A DNA stretch of 6,105 nucleotides from Christensenella sp. UBA4651 (GCA_002405615.1 DHMD01000011.1:1-6105); one strand, 5' to 3'; counted from the first letter of the stretch, positions 1-5,102 are shown. Translations and numbers: made by a program. The notes: generated by a model from the letters alone, not told the origin.

Positions 1-45
1 TAGGCTAAATAAGCGCCCCCCCCGAGTTTTAGAACTCTTGTTCAT
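1..45 (-). CDS. N-terminal fragment of an unidentified protein (runs off left edge)
   Basis: An ATG at 45-43 on the minus strand opens a frame that stays open to the window edge and reads MNKSSKTRGGRLFSL. The start is supported by an ideal ribosome binding site, AAGGAGG at 60-54, with 8 bases of spacing. Only 15 residues are visible. They are basic (K3, K6, R8, R11) and turn hydrophobic at the end, which would fit the n-region of a signal peptide or a membrane anchor, but this cannot be decided from so little sequence. Codons 8-11 lie in an 8-base G run. One extra G would bring a TAG stop into frame within four codons of the run. The product cannot be named. Confidence 0.7.
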   Translation of the reverse strand, partial: MNKSSKTRGGRLFSL

Positions 46-53
46 AACTACTT

Positions 54-60
54 CCTCCTT
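54..60 (-). promoter_or_regulatory. Ribosome binding site AAGGAGG of the left-edge gene
   Basis: The minus strand reads AAGGAGG followed by AAGTAGTT and then ATG. This is a near-perfect anti-16S match at 8-base spacing. It is the main reason for calling a gene at the left edge, even though only 45 coding bases are visible. Confidence 0.75.
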
Positions 61-77
61 GTTTTTTAGTTTATTTC

Positions 78-93
78 GCACTATGCATTGTGC
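78..93. promoter_or_regulatory. 16-bp imperfect palindrome upstream of the left-edge gene
   Basis: GCACTATGCATTGTGC has 8-bp halves that match as reverse complements at 7 of 8 positions. It lies 33-48 bases upstream of the minus-strand ATG, where a repressor or activator site could sit. No convincing -35/-10 pair was found around it, so an operator role is only a suggestion. Confidence 0.3.
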
Positions 94-188
94 TGTGCTT
101 TTTGTTTGTTTTTTACAAGTTTTTGTGGTTTTTGGGTTCGGGATTTCTCTCCTCTTGTCTTCCATTTCTCAGGCTACTTTCTTCCTTT

Positions 189-332
189 GTCATTCCGACC
201 ACTGCTTCCTTGCTCCCTGGTGGAGGAATCTGTGAGGAGTTGTCAGACTCCGAACCCAATTTAACTTTTTTTGGTTCGGCTTCGCCTCACAGGTCCTTCC
301 ACTAGGGGCTTCGAAGCGAGAGTCAGGACGAC
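189..332. repeat. Imperfect ~144-bp inverted repeat (intergenic palindromic element)
   Basis: The two ends are reverse complements of each other with scattered mismatches and one gap. The best-conserved arm parts are GGAGGAATCTGTGAGG at 222-237 and CCTCACAGGTCCTTCC at 285-300. Inside them an extra perfect 7-bp stem (CCGAACC 250-256, GGTTCGG 273-279) closes a short loop. The outer arms (189-220 and 301-332) read GTCATTCCGAC... and, on the other strand, GTCGTCCTGAC.... The wording resembles the 'TGTCATCCTGAGC...GGATCT' class of dispersed intergenic repeats seen in many bacterial genomes, so this is probably one copy of a family. There is no transposase and no obvious target-site duplication. 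It could be a decayed MITE-like element or a two-repeat palindromic unit. Confidence 0.6.
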
Positions 333-427
333 AAGATGATAAAATCCACCCCCAAAATTCTCTTTCAGGGTTTCGTGCCTCAACGAACCCCTTGATATTT
401 TTAGTATACCTTTTTTTAACAAAATTA

Positions 428-465
428 GTCAAACGATTTGACATATTTTTTCAAAATTTTACAAA
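428..465 (+). promoter_or_regulatory. Candidate promoter overlapped by a 15-bp palindrome
   Basis: GTCAAACGATTTGAC (428-442) has perfect 6-bp arms around a 3-bp centre. Its right half runs into a consensus -35 hexamer, TTGACA (438-443). A weak -10 candidate, TACAAA (460-465), follows after 16 bases. Together they could be a repressible promoter for the metallophosphoesterase gene at 546, with a leader of about 70 bases. A similar palindrome (12 of 15 identical) lies at 1605-1619 upstream of the ATPase. The -10 match is poor, so confidence is limited. Confidence 0.35.
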
Positions 466-509
466 AAACTATGATTGTTAGATTTTTTTTATTACATTTA
501 TCAAATTGG

Positions 510-539
510 TTGCTTTTTGTGAGTGGCTTATATTATAAT
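510..539 (+). promoter_or_regulatory. Candidate second promoter next to the metallophosphoesterase start
   Basis: A perfect TATAAT lies at 534-539, with a weak -35 (TTGCTT, 510-515) 18 bases upstream. Transcription would start about 7 bases after the -10, which is essentially at the ATG at 546. No Shine-Dalgarno sequence is visible before that ATG. The arrangement would therefore give a leaderless mRNA. In an A/T-rich region the TATAAT could also be chance. Confidence 0.3.
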
Positions 540-545
540 AAAGAT

Positions 546-1022
546 ATGGAAAAAAGTATAAAAATTTTGGTTATTAGCAACACAAAGGGCAACATTGGCC
601 CAATTTTAACGGCTTTGGACAAAGAGCACCCTGATGTGATTTTTCACCTCGGCGGTGGTGTCCGTGATTTGTCTGAATTGAATTTTAGAGGTAAAATTTA
701 CGCTGTTCGCAGTGGTGGCGAGTTTGGGAAGCGTCTCCCTACCGCTACAAAAATCAGTTTTGGTAGTGAAATGATGTTACTGTCGCACGGCGATGGTTGG
801 TCAATTAAGGACAAGCAGAAACTGGCTGATTTTGCGGCTGCCCAAGCGGCGACCCTACTACTCGTTGGCTGCGATGATGAGCCGACATACTTTGAGCAAA
901 ACGGCATAAAGTTCGTCTGCCCCGGCTCACTGCACGACCGAATGACTGCTACTTACGCTGTGATTGAAATGGACGAGGCGGGCGACCTCGATATTCAGCA
1001 CCGCAAGCTAATTGACGCATAG
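546..1022 (+). CDS. Degenerate YfcE/MJ0936-family metallophosphoesterase, probable pseudoenzyme
   Basis: The 158-residue protein has the length and order of blocks of the small YfcE/MJ0936 phosphodiesterases. These are cytoplasmic two-metal enzymes whose usual motifs are DxHGN, GD, GNxD, THGH and GHTHxP. Every block can be aligned but the ligands are replaced: N12-T-K14-G-N (for D and H), G36-G37 (for GD), S56-G-G-E59 (for GNxD), S80-H81-G-D83 (for THGH) and G108-C-D-D111-E-P113 (for GHTHxP). The fold-supporting CPGS turn (125-128) and the final YAVIE strand (137-141) are kept. Only H81 of the usual ligands is clearly retained, so classical phosphodiesterase activity is unlikely and a binding or regulatory role is an inference. 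I chose the ATG at 546 because the family starts with the KILVIS strand. An in-frame extension to 438 adds 36 residues of A/T-rich, non-conserved sequence. No good Shine-Dalgarno site is seen. The frame is intact, which argues against a simple pseudogene. Confidence 0.85.
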   Translation: MEKSIKILVISNTKGNIGPILTALDKEHPDVIFHLGGGVRDLSELNFRGKIYAVRSGGEFGKRLPTATKISFGSEMMLLSHGDGWSIKDKQKLADFAAAQAATLLLVGCDDEPTYFEQNGIKFVCPGSLHDRMTATYAVIEMDEAGDLDIQHRKLIDA

Positions 1023-1028
1023 TTTGGT

Positions 1029-1231
1029 GGGAAGAATAGGGAGTTTATCCCCTCGCCCGATATAGGGCAGTGCTAAGGTTTGGTTGTACGAGCGGATAAG
1101 GCGGGCTTGCCGCAATGCACGATAGTGCATAATACCCGCCCGTTTTCGGGCGGGCATAGTGCCGTCTAGCGGACGGCACGGCGGCAAGCCCCTTACCTTT
1201 CAAAAAGCGGAATAAGCAAACGACCATTCCC
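1029..1231 (+). ncRNA. Probable structured noncoding RNA with nested multibranch folds (raiA-like?)
   Basis: This GC-rich stretch in A/T-rich surroundings starts just after the metallophosphoesterase stop and is full of nested helices. The outer closing stem is GGGAA 1029-1033 with TTCCC 1227-1231. Hairpins follow at GGGA 1039-1042/TCCC 1048-1051 and GCCC 1055-1058/GGGC 1065-1068. TGGTTGT 1081-1087 pairs with ACGACCA 1220-1226 (one G-U). AAGG 1098-1101 and GGCTTGCCGC 1104-1113 pair with GCGGCAAGCC 1181-1190 and CCTT 1191-1194. This last stem encloses three perfect hairpins: ATGCAC-GATA-GTGCAT (1115-1130), CCCGCCCG-TTTT-CGGGCGGG (1135-1154) and TGCCGTC-TAGCG-GACGGCA (1160-1178). The plus strand is favoured because the unpaired segments are purine-rich (for example 1069-1079 and 1202-1220). 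A terminator follows at 1281. Two nested junctions and a length near 200 nt suggest the raiA RNA class, but I cannot confirm the family. It lacks the hallmarks of tmRNA, RNase P RNA and SRP RNA. Confidence 0.65.
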
Positions 1232-1280
1232 TCTGTTGTTCTACTATTTTAGTTGTCTGCTATTCTATTCAATAAAAACA

Positions 1281-1308
1281 AAAAGCCCTCACGAAAGTGA
1301 GGGCTTTT
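1281..1308. terminator. Bidirectional intrinsic terminator
   Basis: AAAAGCCCTCAC (1281-1292), a GAAA tetraloop and GTGAGGGCTTTT (1297-1308) form a perfect 12-bp hairpin with A/T flanks on both sides. On the plus strand it ends transcription from the structured-RNA side. On the minus strand, with the TTTTTGTTTTTATT tail, it ends the zinc-ribbon gene 18 bases after its stop codon. Confidence 0.9.
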
Positions 1309-1326
1309 GTTTTAACTCAAAGTGAA

Positions 1327-1497
1327 TTACTCTTGGATTTCTTTCTTTTGAGCTTCTCTTCTCATCTTGGCAGCTTGTCTGCATTCTTTGCAACGAACAG
1401 GTTGACTAAAGCCCTTTTCGTTGTAGAATTGTTGCTCGCCTTCGGTAAAAACGAATTCCTTACCGCAGTCTTTACATACGATTGTGATGTCAGCCAT
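1327..1497 (-). CDS. Small zinc-ribbon domain protein
   Basis: The 56-residue protein is almost entirely one zinc-binding domain: MADITIVCKDCGKEF at the start, then CKEC in the second half. The two CxxC knuckles (C8/C11 and C36/C39) bracket a short, conserved-looking middle (EQQFYNEKGF). The tail is basic and probably helical (KMRREAQKKE). This is the pattern of the small 'probable zinc-ribbon' (zf-trcl type) proteins common in Clostridia, whose function is unknown. A role in nucleic-acid binding or zinc buffering is only a guess. The start at 1497 is preferred over an in-frame ATG at 1509, because the latter overlaps the ribosome binding site GGAGG (1507-1503). That site has ideal spacing to 1497. 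The gene is divergent from the Zn/Cd ATPase and shares a 200-bp intergenic region with it. Confidence 0.9.
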   Translation of the reverse strand: MADITIVCKDCGKEFVFTEGEQQFYNEKGFSQPVRCKECRQAAKMRREAQKKEIQE

Positions 1498-1502
1498 CTT
1501 TT

Positions 1503-1507
1503 CCTCC
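1503..1507 (-). promoter_or_regulatory. Ribosome binding site GGAGG deciding the zinc-ribbon start
   Basis: The minus strand reads ATGGAGGAAAAGATG. The first ATG overlaps the GGAGG itself, so the second one (1497-1495) is the start that this site can serve. That leaves a 5-base gap between GGAGG and the ATG. Confidence 0.75.
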
Positions 1508-1603
1508 ATAAATAATCTAAAACTACGAAATAAGGTGTTTTTTGTTTGAAAAAATATTATATCTTAGTTTTATAAGGCATATTTTATCACATTTCTCAAT
1601 AAA

Positions 1604-1620
1604 TGTCCAAAGTTTTGACA
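1604..1620. promoter_or_regulatory. Operator-like palindrome upstream of the Zn/Cd ATPase
   Basis: TGTCCAAAGTTTTGACA is a 17-bp imperfect palindrome (8-bp halves matching at 7 positions around a central G). Its 15-bp core matches the palindrome at 428-442 at 12 of 15 positions and, like it, carries a TTGACA in the right half. It lies between the divergent zinc-ribbon and ATPase genes, about 30 bases upstream of the best ATPase promoter. A regulator site is possible. It shows no resemblance that I can recognise to named ArsR, MerR or CopY operators. Confidence 0.35.
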
Positions 1621-1650
1621 AAAAATTTTTATTTTTTTTGCATTTTATTA

Positions 1651-1679
1651 TTGACTTATCTTATAAAAATATATATCAT
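1651..1679 (+). promoter_or_regulatory. Sigma-A-type promoter of the Zn/Cd ATPase
   Basis: TTGACT (1651-1656) and TATCAT (1674-1679) each match the consensus at 5 of 6 positions and are separated by exactly 17 bases. Transcription would begin near 1686, giving a very short leader that still includes the GAGG ribosome binding site (1689-1692) before the ATG at 1698. The 17-bp spacing is that of an ordinary promoter, not the 19-20 bp spacing of MerR/ZntR-activated ones. Confidence 0.6.
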
Positions 1680-1697
1680 TTGATTATTGAGGTTAGA

Positions 1698-4007
1698 ATG
1701 AAATATACATACGAAGTAAAAAACATAGATTGTGCGCAATGTGCCAAGCATTTGGAGGCTAGTGTCGCTAGAATCAAGGGCTTCAGCAATGTACAATATA
1801 ATTTTGCGACTATGGTATTATCTTTTGAGTCCGAACTCAGCAGCGATGAGTTCTTGCCTGAATTGCAGAGGGCTATTTATAGAACTGAGCCAGACGCAGA
1901 GATTATACACGACAACTCACCGATTTCACACAAAAGGCGTAAATTTGACATACATTTTGCGTTGTTTTTACTGGGTGTGGTAATAGGCTTCTGCGGGTGG
2001 CTAGTCCCTATGCCAGTGGTAGCGAAATTGATTTTGATTACGGTTGGTGTTGGGCTACTGCTCTACAAAACTGCCTTTAAGGCATTTACGCAATTATTCA
2101 AGGCGAAGACTATCGGGGAGAGTCTACTCATAACCGTTGCTGCGTTGGGAGCATATGGGCTGGGGCTTTTCCGTACGATTTCGGAGGATTTCTCGGAACT
2201 CGGCGAAGGGCTGGAAGAAAGTCTAATCGTCATCATTCTATACAGCGTGGGCAAAATGCTAGAATCTAGCGTGCTCAAAAAATCGAGGAAAAACATTAGT
2301 TCCCTACTCGAAGTTCAGCCTGAGTTTGCGATGATAGTACACGGCAATCACGAGCATAAGGTTCACCCAAAAGATGTAAAAATCGGAGCGACTATTCGCA
2401 TTCGTCCCGGGGAGCGTGTGCCGCTAGACGGCGTAGTAATTAGCGGTAGTGCTAGCGTGGACACGAGCCACATAACGGGCGAAAGCTTGCCGAGAGCGGT
2501 AAAGCAAGGTGCGGAGGTGCTGTCTGGTACTATCATTTTGGACGGTGTGATTGAGTTGCAGACGACCAGTATGTATAAGGATAGCACTGTTTCTAGGATA
2601 ATGAACCTGATAGACAATGCAAACGACAAAAAGAGCAAGACGGAGACCGTCATCAATCGGTTCGCAAAATGGTACACATTAGCGGTGCTATCCGTTGCGG
2701 TTGTTGTGCTACTGGTGTATGCGATTTTGGGCAACATTGTAACAGGAATTGAGCAAAGTTTGATTTTGCTGTTCATCTCCTGCCCTTGTGCGTTTGCGAT
2801 TTCGGTGCCACTGGCGTATTTTAGCGCTTTGGGCAAGGCGAGCAAAAACGGAATTTTGATAAAAGGTAGCAATTATCTTGATGTTGCGGCGAAACTAAAT
2901 CACATTTATTTTGACAAAACAGGGACACTTACGACTGGTGATTTTGTGGTAAAAGATGTCATTACACTAAACAAAAAGTACTCTACCCAAGATATTCTCA
3001 AATTTGCGGCGTTGGGCGAACAAAACAGTATACACCCTATCGCTAGGGCAATTACGCACAAAGCACACGGAATTACGCTAGAAAAAGTGGAGAATTTCGT
3101 AGAAAACAGTGGCTCTGGCGTGTCATTTACCTACAAAAATGATGTGATTTTTGTGGGAAATGTTACTCGCAGCAATTCGGACGAGCTAACTAGCGTACAA
3201 ATTATAGTCAACGAGAAACCTGTCGGCAAAATTTTGCTCGCTGACTCGCTGAAACCTCGTTCGGTGGCGACTTGCGAATACTTGCGTTCTAGGCGAATTA
3301 CTTTGAGTATGTTGAGTGGCGACAATCAAAAGGTTACTAGTCATATTGCAGAGATTTTGGGTATTGAGGACTACCACGCAGGTTTGACACCAAAACAAAA
3401 ATACCAGATACTGGAAACGCACTTGGACAAACAAAGCAAGGGCGAATATACGGCTTTTGTCGGAGACGGTATCAACGATGCCCCTAGCCTATCGAGGGCT
3501 GACCTCGGTATTTCGATGGGGTTGGCTGGCTCTCCTGCCACAGTAGAGGCGAGCGACATCGTAGTTGTGGACGACAATCCGTCCAAAATCGCCGACCTTA
3601 TCAAGTTGAGTAAATTCGCTCGTGGTATTGTTTGGCAAAACATTATTTTTGCAATCGTTACCAAATTGCTAGTGGTTATCCTCGATATTACTGGGGTACT
3701 GGCGGCAAGCGGGTTTGGAATGATAATCGCTGTAATCGGCGATGTCGGTGTAACACTGCTAGCAATTCTCAATTCACTGCGAATATTCCCATATAATTTC
3801 GGCAGAAAACGCATAAAACAGCCAAAAACTACGGGTGTTATGGTCGAGGCGGAAATGCACAACCATACGCACAGTGAAAATTGCGGATGCGGCGAGCATA
3901 AGCACGACAAAAATTGTGGCTGCGGTGAACACGAACACAAACACAGACACAGCGGGTGCTCTTGCGGGTGCGAGGAGCACAAACATAACCACGATAATAA
4001 AGAATAA
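1698..4007 (+). CDS. P1B-type heavy-metal exporting ATPase, Zn/Cd/Pb class
   Basis: The 769-residue membrane pump drives export of divalent soft metal ions using ATP. Domains in order: an N-terminal heavy-metal-associated domain with D11-C12-AQ-C15; four membrane segments at about 85-190; the actuator loop with TGES (260-263); membrane segments with the ion-path motif CPC (362-364); the phosphorylation site DKTGT (D406); the nucleotide domain with HP (446-447); the hinge GDGIND (589-594); and two last membrane segments. N648 and K656 in the seventh segment and D682-x-G684 in the eighth are the residues that mark the ZntA/CadA (P1B-2) class and separate it from copper pumps. The C-terminal 49 residues are extremely Cys/His-rich. 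The ATG at 1698 has GAGG upstream. An in-frame extension to 1542 adds 52 A/T-rich residues before the metal-binding domain and overlaps the promoter, so it was rejected. No metal-sensor gene is adjacent. All catalytic motifs are intact. Confidence 0.95.
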   Translation: MKYTYEVKNIDCAQCAKHLEASVARIKGFSNVQYNFATMVLSFESELSSDEFLPELQRAIYRTEPDAEIIHDNSPISHKRRKFDIHFALFLLGVVIGFCGWLVPMPVVAKLILITVGVGLLLYKTAFKAFTQLFKAKTIGESLLITVAALGAYGLGLFRTISEDFSELGEGLEESLIVIILYSVGKMLESSVLKKSRKNISSLLEVQPEFAMIVHGNHEHKVHPKDVKIGATIRIRPGERVPLDGVVISGSASVDTSHITGESLPRAVKQGAEVLSGTIILDGVIELQTTSMYKDSTVSRIMNLIDNANDKKSKTETVINRFAKWYTLAVLSVAVVVLLVYAILGNIVTGIEQSLILLFISCPCAFAISVPLAYFSALGKASKNGILIKGSNYLDVAAKLNHIYFDKTGTLTTGDFVVKDVITLNKKYSTQDILKFAALGEQNSIHPIARAITHKAHGITLEKVENFVENSGSGVSFTYKNDVIFVGNVTRSNSDELTSVQIIVNEKPVGKILLADSLKPRSVATCEYLRSRRITLSMLSGDNQKVTSHIAEILGIEDYHAGLTPKQKYQILETHLDKQSKGEYTAFVGDGINDAPSLSRADLGISMGLAGSPATVEASDIVVVDDNPSKIADLIKLSKFARGIVWQNIIFAIVTKLLVVILDITGVLAASGFGMIIAVIGDVGVTLLAILNSLRIFPYNFGRKRIKQPKTTGVMVEAEMHNHTHSENCGCGEHKHDKNCGCGEHEHKHRHSGCSCGCEEHKHNHDNKE
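3858..4004 (+). repeat. Cys/His-rich metal-binding tail with three CGC-EHxH modules
   Basis: The last 49 residues of the ATPase (721-769) hold 12 His and 7 Cys. Three 9-residue copies are visible: NCGCGEHKH (728-736), NCGCGEHEH (739-747) and SCGCEEHKH (755-763), joined by short His/Lys/Asp linkers. The corresponding DNA copies are at 3879-3905, 3912-3938 and 3960-3986. His-rich tails are known in Zn/Cd ATPases. This repeated CGC-EHxH arrangement looks like a metal-buffering or sensing extension that grew by internal duplication. Confidence 0.85.
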
Positions 4008-4013
4008 TAAAAA

Positions 4014-4040
4014 AAGAGGCACAGAACTTGTGCTTCTTTT
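4014..4040. terminator. Bidirectional terminator between convergent ATPase and nucleoside hydrolase
   Basis: AAGAGGCACA (4014-4023) and TGTGCTTCTT (4029-4038) pair over 10 bp with one G-U, closing a GAACT loop. T-rich sequence follows on the plus strand. On the minus strand a run of seven T follows, with one A-C mismatch in the stem. It begins 6 bases after the ATPase stop and lies 52 bases beyond the nucleoside hydrolase stop, so it can serve both. Confidence 0.8.
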
Positions 4041-4091
4041 CTTGTATGCGTTGATAAATATGTATAGTCTTTTGTTTGTCCGCTCCCCTGA

Positions 4092-5066
4092 TTACTGCTT
4101 TTTTGCTCTCTTATTTTTGGCGTTTGTCAACTCAAAAATGCTATCGTTTAGGTCAATATTCACATTCCCAAATGCCTTAAAAAACTCGGCGATATATTTA
4201 TCACGGTTTACCCCAACGACCACATTTATAGCACCACGCTTGTTGAAACGGGCGTAGGTTTTGCCCGGCTCTTTGTCCATATCTACATAAATATCGGCAC
4301 GCTGCAATTCAAAAATCTTTGGGCTTTTGAGATAAAACAGCGCACAACTATCGTTTGTGGCGATACGCTTGTCCTGACAATTCGGCTCCCAATAAGTCTG
4401 AAACATCGTGTTAAAAAACTTTCCGACAGAGTTGGTCAGGCTCAAATCTTGGACTTGGCTCTCGGTCAGGTGTGCAGCAAATCGCCCGATATATGACGGA
4501 ATCATTACTGTTGGAATTCCGCTATCTAGCACAATTTGGAACGCCTCGGGGTCGTTCTTGATATTGAATGAAATATGCTCTGGCATATCCAGCATTCCGT
4601 ATGGACTCGCCCCCATAAAGATGATTTGTTTGATAAACTGCACGACTTCGGGGTGGCATGTGAGGAGTTCGGCGGCGTTGGTTTGAGGCCCCCACAAGCA
4701 GAGAGTTATCTCGTTCGGGTTCGCCATAATTACCTCATACATTGCCTCAACCGCAGATTTGGTAATAGGCTGAGCGTGGGTAACTTTGGGTGGGATATAG
4801 CCTCCCATTCCCTCCTCGCCGTGCATATGTGTTGCGTGGATGGGCTCACGGAAAAGAGGCTTCCCCGCTCCTATTGCGATAGGAATATTTTTGCCGAACA
4901 AGTCCATCACATGACAGGCGTTGCGTGTTGCGGTTAGCACATCAATATTGCCCGAAACTGTGGTTATCAATTTTATGTCAATCGTTTTGTCAAAAAGTGC
5001 CAAAACCAATGCAGTAATATCATCAACCCCTGGGTCTGTGTCGATAATTAATTTATGTTTTTTCAT
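4092..5066 (-). CDS. IUNH-family nucleoside hydrolase with a divergent pocket
   Basis: The 324-residue cytoplasmic enzyme belongs to the inosine-uridine preferring nucleoside hydrolases. These split the N-glycosidic bond of nucleosides to ribose and free base for salvage. The N-terminal calcium-site signature is complete: D9-T-D11-P-G-V-D15-D16. N40 in the SGN motif, H82 in HGEEGMGG, GPQTNAAELL (126-135), MGAS (151-154) and F167-N168 with DP (172-173) follow in the family order. Compared with the well-studied Crithidia enzyme (family knowledge), the Glu before FN is Ser (S166), and the catalytic-pocket His next to the C-terminal Asp is Asn (N237-D238). The calcium-binding Asp residues are kept. 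The substrate may therefore differ from inosine or uridine. The length is normal. The start has AGGGGA (5076-5071) upstream. It stands alone between two terminators, with no permease or kinase beside it. Confidence 0.92.
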   Translation of the reverse strand: MKKHKLIIDTDPGVDDITALVLALFDKTIDIKLITTVSGNIDVLTATRNACHVMDLFGKNIPIAIGAGKPLFREPIHATHMHGEEGMGGYIPPKVTHAQPITKSAVEAMYEVIMANPNEITLCLWGPQTNAAELLTCHPEVVQFIKQIIFMGASPYGMLDMPEHISFNIKNDPEAFQIVLDSGIPTVMIPSYIGRFAAHLTESQVQDLSLTNSVGKFFNTMFQTYWEPNCQDKRIATNDSCALFYLKSPKIFELQRADIYVDMDKEPGKTYARFNKRGAINVVVGVNRDKYIAEFFKAFGNVNIDLNDSIFELTNAKNKRAKKQ

Positions 5067-5102
5067 TATATCCCCTAATTTTATTATGTGTTTTACTCAA
5101 TA

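Larger units (their letters stand above)
46..545. other. Gene-free stretch with an intergenic repeat and palindromes
   Basis: This is 500 bases between two divergently transcribed genes. It holds the ribosome binding site of the left-edge gene, a 16-bp imperfect palindrome (78-93), a T-rich stretch, a large imperfect inverted repeat (189-332), a small hairpin (GGGTTTCGT at 368-376 against ACGAACCC at 383-390, one bulge), an operator-like palindrome (428-442) and promoter-like hexamers. Open frames here (for example 190-444 minus, 38-235 plus and 90-305 plus) lack ribosome binding sites and recognisable protein character, and two of the three cross the inverted repeat in full. I do not consider them genes. 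Confidence 0.65.

Noticed and set aside
38..305. Two overlapping plus-strand open frames (38-235 and 90-305)
   Set aside because: They are T-rich, Phe/Leu-rich chance frames with no ribosome binding site. They overlap the start of the minus-strand left-edge gene or the palindrome.
190..444. 84-codon open frame on the minus strand across the palindromic element
   Set aside because: It has no ribosome binding site, lies entirely over the inverted repeat and flanking A/T-rich DNA, and has an Arg/Ser/Pro-rich translation without domain character. It is best explained as a chance frame over a repeat.
438..545. N-terminal extension of the metallophosphoesterase with a hydrophobic, signal-like segment
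   Set aside because: The family begins at the KILVIS strand, the extension is A/T-rich and overlaps promoter-like hexamers, and there is no ribosome binding site before 438. A membrane-anchored form is not supported.
1115..1178. CRISPR-like or tandem repeat reading of the three adjacent hairpins
   Set aside because: The three hairpins differ in sequence and have no regular spacers. They fit a multibranch RNA junction better.
1045..1227. 60-codon minus-strand open frame inside the structured RNA
   Set aside because: It lies over the dense hairpins, and its composition reflects the GC-rich stems. There is no ribosome binding site and no protein family character.
1029..1231. tmRNA, RNase P RNA or SRP RNA identity for the structured RNA
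   Set aside because: I saw no tmRNA tag or tRNA-like ends, no RNase P core blocks such as GAGGAAAGTCC, and no SRP GGAA-capped hairpin with its conserved internal loops.
1542..1697. 52-residue N-terminal extension of the ATPase
   Set aside because: It overlaps the best promoter and the palindrome, and is Phe/Ile/His-rich from A/T-rich DNA. The start at 1698 has GAGG upstream and begins directly with the metal-binding domain.
2363..2872. Long minus-strand frames inside the ATPase (also 3371-3982 and others)
   Set aside because: These are antisense shadows of a strongly coding gene with all P-type ATPase motifs on the plus strand.
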